IMG/VR virus record: IMGVR_UViG_3300049595_004411
Span: 1 to 30,941 of that record
Length of the DNA: 30,941 bases
Direction: 5' to 3' (one strand)
DNA from: a virus
Shown: piece after piece, positions 1 through 5,792 of the stretch
Layout: every line of letters begins with the position of its first letter
Numbering within the stretch: the stretch's first letter is position 1
Program-made: the position numbers and the translations under genes
The notes under the pieces: model-generated
Told to the model about the DNA's origin: nothing
What the model saw: the letters and a program-made list of their open reading frames with translations, nothing else
The model's database searches: none

Positions 1-89
1 GATTGTCTGATACCTGCGAAGATTTTACCGTATACCACGACATTTGCGGTACCGTAGGCTAAAATCATCCATAAAATAAGTGCTGTCAT
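1..89 (-). CDS. Small membrane protein, N-terminal fragment (runs off left edge)
   Basis: An open frame starts with ATG at 89 and continues to the window edge, giving 29 full codons. The visible residues begin MTALILWMILAYGTANVVVY and form one hydrophobic segment, followed by GKIFAGIRQ with positive charges. This looks like a short inner-membrane protein with one N-terminal helix. Its ATG shares four bases (ATGA) with the stop codon of the preceding coiled-coil gene, which suggests translational coupling at the end of the 1-2241 operon. The family is not recognised and the length is unknown because the gene is cut by the window. Confidence 0.6.
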   Translation of the reverse strand, partial: MTALILWMILAYGTANVVVYGKIFAGIRQ

Positions 90-484
90 ACTCTTGAATT
101 TAAATTTGAACTTGAATGGTAAATGGCCCCCCGTGATAATACTACGTCCTTGAATTGGGTTACCATATCTTCAAGTTGGTTTATTTTTTCGTTTTTTAAT
201 GATAATTCTTTTTTTAATGTCTGTAAAGTACCCTCCAACAATTTAATCTTTGTCTCATCGCAGGGTTTATCTACAATTTTCTCAACTATTTTTTCTACTT
301 CAATCTGAATGACTTCAGGTTCTTTTCCGTTAATGAGTCCGTATTTATCGATTGCATATCCCTTCTTAAAACAATATTGAATGTATTTCTCAACATCTTC
401 AATATTATTTAATTCACAAAACTTTTGAACATTTTGTAAGTCCGAGTCCGATAACTTAAGCATTGACAAGTCGTTCTGTTCCAT
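86..484 (-). CDS. Coiled-coil protein of unknown function
   Basis: The 132-residue product has an N-terminal part of about 50 residues with helix-like composition. An acidic-basic linker follows (EKIVEKIVDKP, near residues 64-74), then a strong heptad-like coiled coil at about residues 78-113 (KIKLLEGTLQTLKKELSLKN and onward). No enzyme motif or signal peptide is visible. The start lies inside the end of the gp47-like gene (29-base overlap), and the stop overlaps the next gene as ATGA, so it is made as part of the same operon. A structural or adaptor role is plausible from the coiled coil, but no function can be assigned. Confidence 0.75.
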   Translation of the reverse strand: MEQNDLSMLKLSDSDLQNVQKFCELNNIEDVEKYIQYCFKKGYAIDKYGLINGKEPEVIQIEVEKIVEKIVDKPCDETKIKLLEGTLQTLKKELSLKNEKINQLEDMVTQFKDVVLSRGAIYHSSSNLNSRV

Positions 485-1235
485 CTACTAAATCTTCTAT
501 TGAGTTTATTTTAAATGATAGGAAAGGTTTTGGGTTAACTAGGTCAACAAATTCGTATTTGTCTTGGTTAACGTTATAAATTCCATATCCGTGTTTATTG
601 ATTGTTTCACCATAGTTCTGTTGTATTGTAGAACCAATCATATATGCTTTTTTTCCTCTTGGGATATCAAACACCTGTCTTTTGTGAATATCCCCACATA
701 ATACCAAATCACAACCTTCAAACTTCGATGATTCAAACCCTGAATCAAACTTATATCCTACATCTGTTGATAATCCTTGTACCGGTCCGTGAAACAAACC
801 AATCTTTAATCTATTTGATTCAGGAATTGATGGCGGAATGTTATGGTCAGTTAATGAATATACTACCCAATCAATGTTTAAATCCTCATAAACTCCTCTT
901 TGTTTGTAATATACAACATTTTCGTTTTTCAATGAATCAATAATCGGTGTAAGAGCATCCAACCTTGATTGGTTATTTTCCAAAAAGTCGTGGTTTCCTA
1001 TAATAATGATTGTCTTTGTAATTTTAGAACATTCATTAAGAACCCAAGCCACAAACTCAACAAGTTCTGGCGTCATTTGGTTTTTACTGTGAACCAAATC
1101 ACCGGTAAAGACAATCCTATCAGGAGCGATTTGTTTCCACTGTTCAAAAGCGTCGACCAAAATTTTTTTATATAGGTCGTGGTCTTTGAATAGACGGATA
1201 TGTAAATCTGAAAAATGGACTATCTTATTTATCAT
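456..1235 (-). CDS. gp47/SbcD/Mre11-type recombination nuclease subunit
   Basis: A calcineurin-like metallophosphoesterase of 259 residues. The metal-binding motifs appear in order: FSDLHI (D10, H12), TGDLVHS (D46, H49), GNHD (N81-D83), LFHGPV (H149) and CGDIHKR (D182, H184). The HGPV-plus-GLSTD segment is typical of phage gp47 proteins. In T4, gp47 pairs with the ATPase gp46 to process DNA ends for recombination-dependent replication. I chose ATG 1235 because the motif-bearing N-terminus starts there and it overlaps the preceding stop by only 11 bases; an upstream ATG at 1292 would add 19 unrelated residues inside the zinc-ribbon gene. It is shorter than T4 gp47 (about 340 residues), mainly at the C-terminus. 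No gp46-like gene lies in the window. Confidence 0.9.
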   Translation of the reverse strand: MINKIVHFSDLHIRLFKDHDLYKKILVDAFEQWKQIAPDRIVFTGDLVHSKNQMTPELVEFVAWVLNECSKITKTIIIIGNHDFLENNQSRLDALTPIIDSLKNENVVYYKQRGVYEDLNIDWVVYSLTDHNIPPSIPESNRLKIGLFHGPVQGLSTDVGYKFDSGFESSKFEGCDLVLCGDIHKRQVFDIPRGKKAYMIGSTIQQNYGETINKHGYGIYNVNQDKYEFVDLVNPKPFLSFKINSIEDLVDGTERLVNA

Positions 1236-1461
1236 CCTCTGCTTCAATTGCGAATGGGTTAAATTCATTATTGACATGACCACACTTCTCACACATATAA
1301 GTTGGAAAAGGTACGTCAGTATCTTTAGGTGTTGCGGTTAATAGTTTTGAAACTCGTTTAATGATTACAATTTCTTTAAAGAACATGCTCCCGCAACTAT
1401 CACAAGTCACGGTTGGTTGGTCTCTCAAATCGATTTTTGGTTTTCCAATGTCTAAATCCAT
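1225..1461 (-). CDS. Small zinc-ribbon protein
   Basis: This 78-residue protein carries two CxxC knuckles, C20/C23 (TCDSCGS) and C57/C60 (MCEKCGH), about 34 residues apart. That is the layout of a four-cysteine zinc ribbon. A basic middle (KRVSKLL) lies between the knuckles, and the C-terminus is acidic (EAEDDK). Small zinc ribbons like this are common beside replication genes in T4-type phages, often without a known role; nucleic-acid binding or an accessory role in transcription are possibilities. It sits between the RecB-type nuclease (12-base gap) and the gp47-like gene (11-base overlap), so it is co-transcribed with recombination functions. Confidence 0.85.
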   Translation of the reverse strand: MDLDIGKPKIDLRDQPTVTCDSCGSMFFKEIVIIKRVSKLLTATPKDTDVPFPTYMCEKCGHVNNEFNPFAIEAEDDK

Positions 1462-1473
1462 AATTTATATATT

Positions 1474-2241
1474 TTATTTTTTTATTGTTTCCAACATAAG
1501 TTTGATTTCCGCTTGAACATCTTTACACGGAATCACTTTGTAAGTATCGTTAACCTCATTTATCCAAATCAAATATAAGTTACCTAACTCTAAACCTGTA
1601 TTTTTTTCTATGATGTGTTTATACAAGTTCAGTTGTAAAGAGTAGGTATTTAATTCACAATAATCAAGATGTGATATGGGAGTTTTGAAGTATTGACCAT
1701 AAGTGTTTTTGGTTTTGATTTCCTTGTTTGTCTTATAGTCATAAATCTCCAACTTGTTTGACTTTTTGTTATAGAACAAACAATCGACCATGCCAGCAAT
1801 TCCATAATCAAGGTCACCTACCACAAACTCCATCTTAACAGGAATCAGGTTTTCTTTTGCGTCATTATAAAACTTCTTAAAGATATCAACACACTTCTCA
1901 AATTTCTCCTTAATTATATCCTGACCAAACTTTCTAACAACAGGTAGTGGGTCGTAGGGGAATACCTTGTTATACCACCAGTTCTCAGCAAAGTTATGGA
2001 CCAAAGAACCTTTCACGGTTGACACATCCCTTTTCAAATCCCACTCATTAATCACATCCTGAACATCAAGACCTCTTTTGGTGGCATAACTTTCGGCAAT
2101 ATTTTCGGTATCGAACTTATCTTTGAATTTACCGATAAAAGTAGTTGCACTTGTGAGCTCTCTATCACCAACATAATACTTATGTGGTTCATCATAATAT
2201 TTGATATGAGAGAACTTATTTAATTCTAATAGTATTTCCAT
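1474..2241 (-). CDS. PD-(D/E)XK nuclease, RecB/Cas4-like
   Basis: The 255-residue protein shows the ordered motifs of the RecB/Cas4 branch of PD-(D/E)XK nucleases. These are GSLVHNFAENWW (H82), a glutamate at MEFVVGD (E138), the metal-binding aspartate in GMVD (D153), IYDYKTN (D168, K170) and the QxxxY-type motif QLNLYK (Q203). The family cuts DNA, often as a 5'-3' or 3'-5' exonuclease acting on ends. It is the first gene of the minus-strand operon that continues into the zinc-ribbon and gp47-like genes, which supports a role in DNA-end processing or recombination. No helicase or iron-sulfur cysteine cluster of true Cas4 is visible, so it is probably a stand-alone phage exonuclease. Its exact substrate is not known. 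Confidence 0.82.
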   Translation of the reverse strand: MEILLELNKFSHIKYYDEPHKYYVGDRELTSATTFIGKFKDKFDTENIAESYATKRGLDVQDVINEWDLKRDVSTVKGSLVHNFAENWWYNKVFPYDPLPVVRKFGQDIIKEKFEKCVDIFKKFYNDAKENLIPVKMEFVVGDLDYGIAGMVDCLFYNKKSNKLEIYDYKTNKEIKTKNTYGQYFKTPISHLDYCELNTYSLQLNLYKHIIEKNTGLELGNLYLIWINEVNDTYKVIPCKDVQAEIKLMLETIKK

Positions 2242-2285
2242 AGTATTTTTTTAAAAGGTAATCAATATTTTTCACGATTACAAGG

Positions 2286-2293
2286 TATTTATA
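2286..2293 (+). promoter_or_regulatory. TATTTATA element upstream of the 2308 gene
   Basis: An exact TATTTATA lies 14 bases before the ATG at 2308. The same octamer or a near match recurs before several other transcription-unit starts in this window. Read on the other strand it is TATAAATA, the T4 late-promoter core, and it could then serve the divergent nuclease gene starting at 2241. Direction is therefore unresolved here. Confidence 0.4.
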
Positions 2294-2307
2294 GATAAAT
2301 TTAATTT

Positions 2308-2790
2308 ATGAAAAACTTATTTAATGATATCTCTAATGATGAGAGACAAAGAATTTTAGAAATGCATCAAAATGCTACTAAAAGAAATTATTTGAATGAA
2401 CAACCAGTACCTTCTAGCGGTAACACCTCCAATGAAGACACAATAACAAGAATCAAGACTTCAGAAGATGATTTGAACAGATTTTTAGTATTGGACCAAA
2501 ACTACATTAATTCATTATTCCCTAATTTAGTTGTTCAAACTAAGTCTGACTGGGATTCTGTTAAATATCCACTACAACAAGCTTTGACTTGGTATGCTAA
2601 AAGCGGTAGGAATCCGTCTACAAATGTATTATCTTCTGTTGTAAATAACATTGGCGGAAATTTTCCTGAGAGTTATCAGATGATGATAAAAGGTAATCCT
2701 TACGCATCATCAAAAGGAAAGATAACTTCTCCAAAAGAACTCGATGAAAAAATGATAATAATATATAATCATCAGTTAACTAAAGTATAA
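2308..2790 (+). CDS. Unknown phage protein with ERQRILEMH N-terminal segment
   Basis: The 160-residue protein has no signal peptide, membrane segment or enzyme motif that I recognise. The first 30 residues form a charged, helix-like segment (NDERQRILEMHQNATKRN, then YLNEQ). A low-complexity linker rich in Ser, Asn and Thr follows (residues 35-48), and then a mostly helical domain. The N-terminal segment looks like a tag or docking helix attached to a separate domain; I have an unverified impression that similar tags occur in other large Bacteroidetes phages. It is transcribed alone on the plus strand, diverging from the nuclease operon, and ends at a strong terminator. The TATTTATA element it shares with structural genes hints at late expression. 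Confidence 0.75.
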   Translation: MKNLFNDISNDERQRILEMHQNATKRNYLNEQPVPSSGNTSNEDTITRIKTSEDDLNRFLVLDQNYINSLFPNLVVQTKSDWDSVKYPLQQALTWYAKSGRNPSTNVLSSVVNNIGGNFPESYQMMIKGNPYASSKGKITSPKELDEKMIIIYNHQLTKV

Positions 2791-2808
2791 TATCTTTAAT
2801 AAGATTTA

Positions 2809-2837
2809 AAAAAAGGGGGGATAACCCCCCCTTTTTT
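2809..2837. terminator. Bidirectional intrinsic terminator
   Basis: A perfect inverted repeat of 12 pairs, A6G6 (2809-2820) against C6T6 (2826-2837), surrounds a five-base loop ATAAC. The U-run is present on both strands, so it can end transcripts from the plus-strand gene stopping at 2790 and from the minus-strand gene stopping at 2836. It sits exactly between these convergent genes. Confidence 0.9.
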
Positions 2838-3267
2838 ATTTCATAGAAACTTTAGCATCATTACAATAAAAACCAACACTATTATTACCTTCTTTTTCAA
2901 AATTTTGAATGATTAGACTCATCTTTCCGTCTATATTTTCGGAAACAACAAAATTGTAGTATTTACCTTCGAACTCGGCATCGACATTGACCAATGATTT
3001 AGTTGGTATCACTTTAACAATTTTTGAAACCTTAATCTCATTTTGGTATCCTACCATCACAATTTCTTGAGTGTCAAAATTTATAGTATAATTACCCATT
3101 CCAGTCTTAGTATACAAAGTTTCAACTGAATCAGAAATCATTGCTACGTGTAATGTCATAGTTTTGGGGTGAGAATATTTACTCCACTTTTCTATTTTTA
3201 CCTCAATAATTTGAGAGTTGAGAAATGTGGAAACTAACCCTAATAAAATAGTTGCGAAAATTTTCAT
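2836..3267 (-). CDS. Secreted small protein of unknown function (possible moron)
   Basis: The 143-residue product starts with a clear signal peptide: MK, then IFATILLGLVSTFLNS, then a likely cleavage near NSQ-II. There is no lipobox cysteine, so it should be a soluble periplasmic or exported protein. The mature part is predicted beta-rich from its alternating pattern, and its only cysteine is near the C-terminus (FYCNDA). No family is recognised. It has its own host-like promoter (3292-3321), its own terminator (2809-2837) and a separate location from the phage operons. These are the marks of a moron, a self-contained gene that may be expressed in the infected or carrier cell. A role in superinfection exclusion or envelope modification is only a guess. 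Confidence 0.75.
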   Translation of the reverse strand: MKIFATILLGLVSTFLNSQIIEVKIEKWSKYSHPKTMTLHVAMISDSVETLYTKTGMGNYTINFDTQEIVMVGYQNEIKVSKIVKVIPTKSLVNVDAEFEGKYYNFVVSENIDGKMSLIIQNFEKEGNNSVGFYCNDAKVSMK

Positions 3268-3291
3268 GGCCCTTTATGTTTATGTTTTTTT

Positions 3292-3321
3292 CAAAAGTAC
3301 AAAAAATTATTTTACTTCAAA
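3292..3321 (-). promoter_or_regulatory. Bacteroidetes-type promoter for the secreted protein
   Basis: Read on the minus strand, TTTG (3321-3318) is followed after 18 bases by TACTTTTG (3299-3292). This matches the known Bacteroidetes housekeeping pattern of a -33 TTTG (usually about 19-21 bases upstream) and a -7 TAnnTTTG. It would start transcription about 15-20 bases before the ATG at 3267. The -33 part lies within the end of the primase gene. The match is good, but the region is AT-rich and untested. Confidence 0.5.
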
Positions 3322-4206
3322 ATAAAATTCATCAATTTTTCCCTGTAAATCACAAACATCCTGATTTTCAGGTAATTTAATTACTTTCACCTTTCCGAAC
3401 AATCTCCCCCCATTTAATTCGTGAAACAACTTTATACTATTTTTCCAAGCATCACCATCAAGTGAGATTATTATATCACCATTTGCCTTTTCATATAAGG
3501 TTTCAAACAATAATTTTGACATAGTTTTACCCAACATAGGTATTGAGTTCGGTAAGAAAACCGCATCAAACACACCCTCACATATATAAATATCTTTATC
3601 CCAATCAATTAAACTTTCGTTGAATATGATTTTATCTTTCTCGGCTTGTGGGTTTTTGTATTTGGACCTTGTTGTTTTATTCCAAGAACGAGCGATGAAA
3701 TAGTTTGGGTTTCCGTCTTTATCGAAGGAGGGTATAATAATTCTTCCCATAAAATCACCTTGGTCGCAGAAACCTATTTTATATTTTTCTATAATTTCTT
3801 GACTTATGTTTCGTTCTTTTAGGTAATTGATTGCCTGTTTGTAAACAGGATAAACTGGGTTTGAGTCCTTGAATTGAGTGAATCCTTCAGGTAATCTGAA
3901 CTTTGGTTTTTTTGGTTCTTGTTTTTTCTCTTCTTCGGGTTTAAATAAAGAATATATTTTCTTTTGTTTTTTTGTACCAAACTCATCTATTAGTTTTCCA
4001 AGTGCTCCGTGAGTTCCGTTAGAGTCTCCACATGCCCAACACTTATAAACATGTTTGAATACGTTGACCTCCAAGTTACCTTTGTTTTGGGCTTGGTCAC
4101 AGTAGGGGCAGTTAAAGGAATACTGACCCTTACTTTCGTAATGGAGTTTTTCTTTACCCAAGAAACCTCTAACGATATCTACAACTATTTCCTGTTCGTC
4201 TTGCAC
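3307..4206 (-). CDS. DnaG-type DNA primase (zinc finger plus Toprim)
   Basis: Numbered from GTG 4206, an N-terminal zinc finger has CPYC (C33, C36) and CWAC (C56, C59). A Toprim domain follows, with the glutamate in ICEGVFDAV (E210) and the acidic pair in SLDGDAW (D250, D252). This is the architecture of DnaG and T4 gp61 primases, which make RNA primers for lagging-strand synthesis with a replicative helicase. At about 300 residues it lacks a long C-terminal helicase-binding region. The frame extends to a TTG at 4242, but those 12 extra residues (FNFYCIFVF) are hydrophobic and unlike primase N-termini, so the GTG seems better. No in-frame ATG precedes the zinc finger, and neither start has a clear ribosome-binding site. 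Confidence 0.88.
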   Translation of the reverse strand: MQDEQEIVVDIVRGFLGKEKLHYESKGQYSFNCPYCDQAQNKGNLEVNVFKHVYKCWACGDSNGTHGALGKLIDEFGTKKQKKIYSLFKPEEEKKQEPKKPKFRLPEGFTQFKDSNPVYPVYKQAINYLKERNISQEIIEKYKIGFCDQGDFMGRIIIPSFDKDGNPNYFIARSWNKTTRSKYKNPQAEKDKIIFNESLIDWDKDIYICEGVFDAVFLPNSIPMLGKTMSKLLFETLYEKANGDIIISLDGDAWKNSIKLFHELNGGRLFGKVKVIKLPENQDVCDLQGKIDEFYFEVK

Positions 4207-4268
4207 AAATACAAATATACAATAAAAATTAAACCCAATCAATATTCACAAGTTTTTGGTACCTGTTA

Positions 4269-4276
4269 TATTTATA
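4269..4276 (+). promoter_or_regulatory. TATTTATA element upstream of the 4293 gene
   Basis: An exact TATTTATA lies 16 bases before the ATG at 4293. Its downstream context (TATTTATAATCA) is identical over 12 bases to the element before the 542-residue tail protein (9728-9721, minus). Because the region is divergent, the TATAAATA on the opposite strand could instead serve the primase. Confidence 0.4.
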
Positions 4277-4292
4277 ATCATAAGTTTAAAAT

Positions 4293-4523
4293 ATGCCGAC
4301 AAATATTGTTATTAGTGGTGTTACCGGACAATCTCCCTATAATGTGTATGTATGTGATGATTTACTAACTAACTGTAGTTGGGTTTCAAGTTTTTCATCG
4401 GTTCCATTCACTTTTGAGTTACCTACAATTTTTTTGGGTGAAACCGATTTTGCGGTCAAAATTATTGACTCCAACGGGTGTTCAGTAATAAAATATAGTG
4501 GTCAAACTTACTCTGAATGTTAA
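4293..4523 (+). CDS. Small adhesin-module protein, paralogue of a tail protein N-terminus
   Basis: This 76-residue protein matches the N-terminal region of the 247-residue tail-block protein at 9744-10487. NIVISGVTGQSPYNVYVCDD aligns with NIIISSITGLTPPYEISICN, and the following DLLTNC and FLGNDC also line up. It ends in Cys (YSEC) and has four cysteines. There is no signal peptide. The next gene follows after 11 bases on the same strand, forming a two-gene unit preceded by a TATTTATA element. I infer it is a small virion-associated or fibre-associated domain protein; no named family is recognised. Confidence 0.72.
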   Translation: MPTNIVISGVTGQSPYNVYVCDDLLTNCSWVSSFSSVPFTFELPTIFLGETDFAVKIIDSNGCSVIKYSGQTYSEC

Positions 4524-4534
4524 AATAAAAAAAA

Positions 4535-5140
4535 ATGGATTTTTGTCTCTCTACCAATTACACTACATACTCAGACTACGACGGTAATTATTTTTCTGCC
4601 GGTACCTTCGATGGTTACACATATTATACAGGTAATGGCGTGACTTTGGGTTACATATATTATAATACCGGTCAAACAAGTTGGTGTTTATCATCAACTT
4701 TAAGTGGTACTTGTATTATTTTCGGTGGTAATACTTGTCAAAGTGCAATTCCAAATTTTTCTTCAAGTTTTTTTACAAATTCGATTTGTCCCACTCCTAC
4801 ACCTTCACCTACTAATAACTGTAGTGTTTTGGATATCCAAGCGTACTTCGACTGTGATATTCCAATGCCAACACCATCTATAACACCAACAACAACAGTT
4901 ACTCCAAGTACGGGTTTTATTTATCCTACTCCTACACAGACTCTTACAATGAGTCCAACACCATCAGGAAATTTTTGTGCTAACGTCAACTTTTGTTTTT
5001 CGGTACAGAATGTCGGACCATCTCCATCTCCAACACCGACACCGACACCGACAATTGCCGCAAGTAGAAGTACTTACGGAGGTGTAGTCACGTTTACAAC
5101 TATAAATGGTGAAGTTATTTGTCCACCGATACAAAAGTAA
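4535..5140 (+). CDS. Fibre-like protein with Pro-Thr-Ser linkers
   Basis: The 201-residue protein begins with a Tyr/Thr/Gly/Cys-rich domain (residues 1-80), with cysteines near residues 4, 51, 60 and 68. Pro-Thr-Ser linkers at about 86-93, 112-125, 131-144 and 163-173 separate short Cys-containing segments. The only other such linker in the window is in the 542-residue SprB-repeat tail protein (its residues 170-184), which suggests a related virion role. The starting domain (FCLS, then FDGYTYYTGNG) is weakly similar to the segment after that linker (ICLQ, then VVNGKNTF), possibly a receptor-binding fold. The gene stops one base before the convergent RuvC-like gene's stop, with no terminator between them. 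The function is inferred from composition and paralogy only. Confidence 0.72.
   Translation: MDFCLSTNYTTYSDYDGNYFSAGTFDGYTYYTGNGVTLGYIYYNTGQTSWCLSSTLSGTCIIFGGNTCQSAIPNFSSSFFTNSICPTPTPSPTNNCSVLDIQAYFDCDIPMPTPSITPTTTVTPSTGFIYPTPTQTLTMSPTPSGNFCANVNFCFSVQNVGPSPSPTPTPTPTIAASRSTYGGVVTFTTINGEVICPPIQK
5018..5053. repeat. Short tandem repeat coding for Pro-Thr/Ser
   Basis: CCATCT-type hexamers pass into about 3.5 copies of ACACCG (5033-5053), coding SPSPTPTPTPT inside the 201-residue protein. A matching tract encodes the linker in the 542-residue tail protein on the opposite strand (9152-9170). Confidence 0.8.
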
Positions 5141-5141
5141 T

Positions 5142-5747
5142 TTATTTCCAAATTTCTTCTTGTTTCATATGTCCTAAACAACAGGTATACGCATCTGACA
5201 TATCAAAATTTTCTTTCTTAAGTGTTTGATTTTTTGTGTACTGCCATTTGATTTGAGGCTCCCTTTTAGCGACCAAATCCCAAATAATCATTTTCTTATC
5301 AATATCTTTAGGTAGTCCGCCAAATAAAACAAACTTACCTTTGTCATTTTCTCTAACTAAATCAGGAAATGCAAATTTTCTTGAGTTATAAGTTGAGATA
5401 TATTCGGGTACCACACCTAATGTATCGTATATTTCTTTCGAAATTAATGTATTAAATCTTAATAGGGTTTGTATTGTATATACATTATTAGAATTTAACA
5501 ACGGCTCCTCAATTATAACTTTAGTGATTCCTAAGTTCTTATATTCAACTAATTTTTGTTTGAATATTTCCGCCTTAAGGAAAAGTTCCTTAATTTTATT
5601 ATCCTCTTTTGGTTTTGGGACTGGTGAAATGTGGGTTAATTCTAATAATTCACCTGAAATCATATCAAAAAGTGCCCATCCGATAGTTTTCGTTGACACA
5701 TCTAAACCTAAAACTTTTGGGTTGTTTTTAATCTGTTGCTTTGCCAT
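5142..5747 (-). CDS. RuvC-like nuclease (RNase H fold), probable Holliday junction resolvase
   Basis: The 201-residue protein has the RNase H-fold signature of the RuvC/YqgF group. It starts with LGLDVSTKTIGWALFD (catalytic-type D16), has an acidic second strand VIIEEPLL (E80/E81), and ends with an acidic helix MSDAYTCC (D185). RuvC enzymes cut four-way DNA junctions. In T4-type phages the equivalent step, done by the unrelated gp49, clears branches before packaging. The gene lies immediately downstream of the late tail block (45-base gap) in the same direction, so it may be expressed late, in keeping with that role. A perfect dyad touches its start codon. Confidence 0.85.
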   Translation of the reverse strand: MAKQQIKNNPKVLGLDVSTKTIGWALFDMISGELLELTHISPVPKPKEDNKIKELFLKAEIFKQKLVEYKNLGITKVIIEEPLLNSNNVYTIQTLLRFNTLISKEIYDTLGVVPEYISTYNSRKFAFPDLVRENDKGKFVLFGGLPKDIDKKMIIWDLVAKREPQIKWQYTKNQTLKKENFDMSDAYTCCLGHMKQEEIWK

Positions 5748-5766
5748 ATATTAACTATGTTAATAT
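5748..5766. promoter_or_regulatory. Perfect 8-base dyad just upstream of the RuvC-like gene
   Basis: ATATTAAC, TAT, GTTAATAT forms a perfect inverted repeat of eight pairs with a three-base centre, ending directly at the ATG at 5747. It could be an operator for a small dimeric repressor, or an RNA hairpin that limits translation initiation. There is no GC stem or following U-run, so it is unlikely to be a terminator. Confidence 0.4.
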
Positions 5767-5792
5767 AAACCGTCTAATTGTAAATATTTTGG

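Noticed and set aside
644-943. Open frame opposite the gp47-like gene
   Set aside because: Antisense to clear metallophosphoesterase motifs and lacking any protein-like pattern.
1236-1292. Earlier start for the gp47-like gene at 1292
   Set aside because: It would add 19 unrelated residues inside the zinc-ribbon gene; the conserved phosphoesterase start begins right after ATG 1235.
4207-4242. N-terminal extension of the primase from TTG 4242
   Set aside because: The 12 extra residues are hydrophobic and unlike a primase start; an in-frame stop lies just upstream, and GTG 4206 gives a normal N-terminus. Direct N-terminal data would settle it.
5018-5053. CRISPR-like repeat
   Set aside because: Units are only six bases with no spacers and lie in a coding linker.
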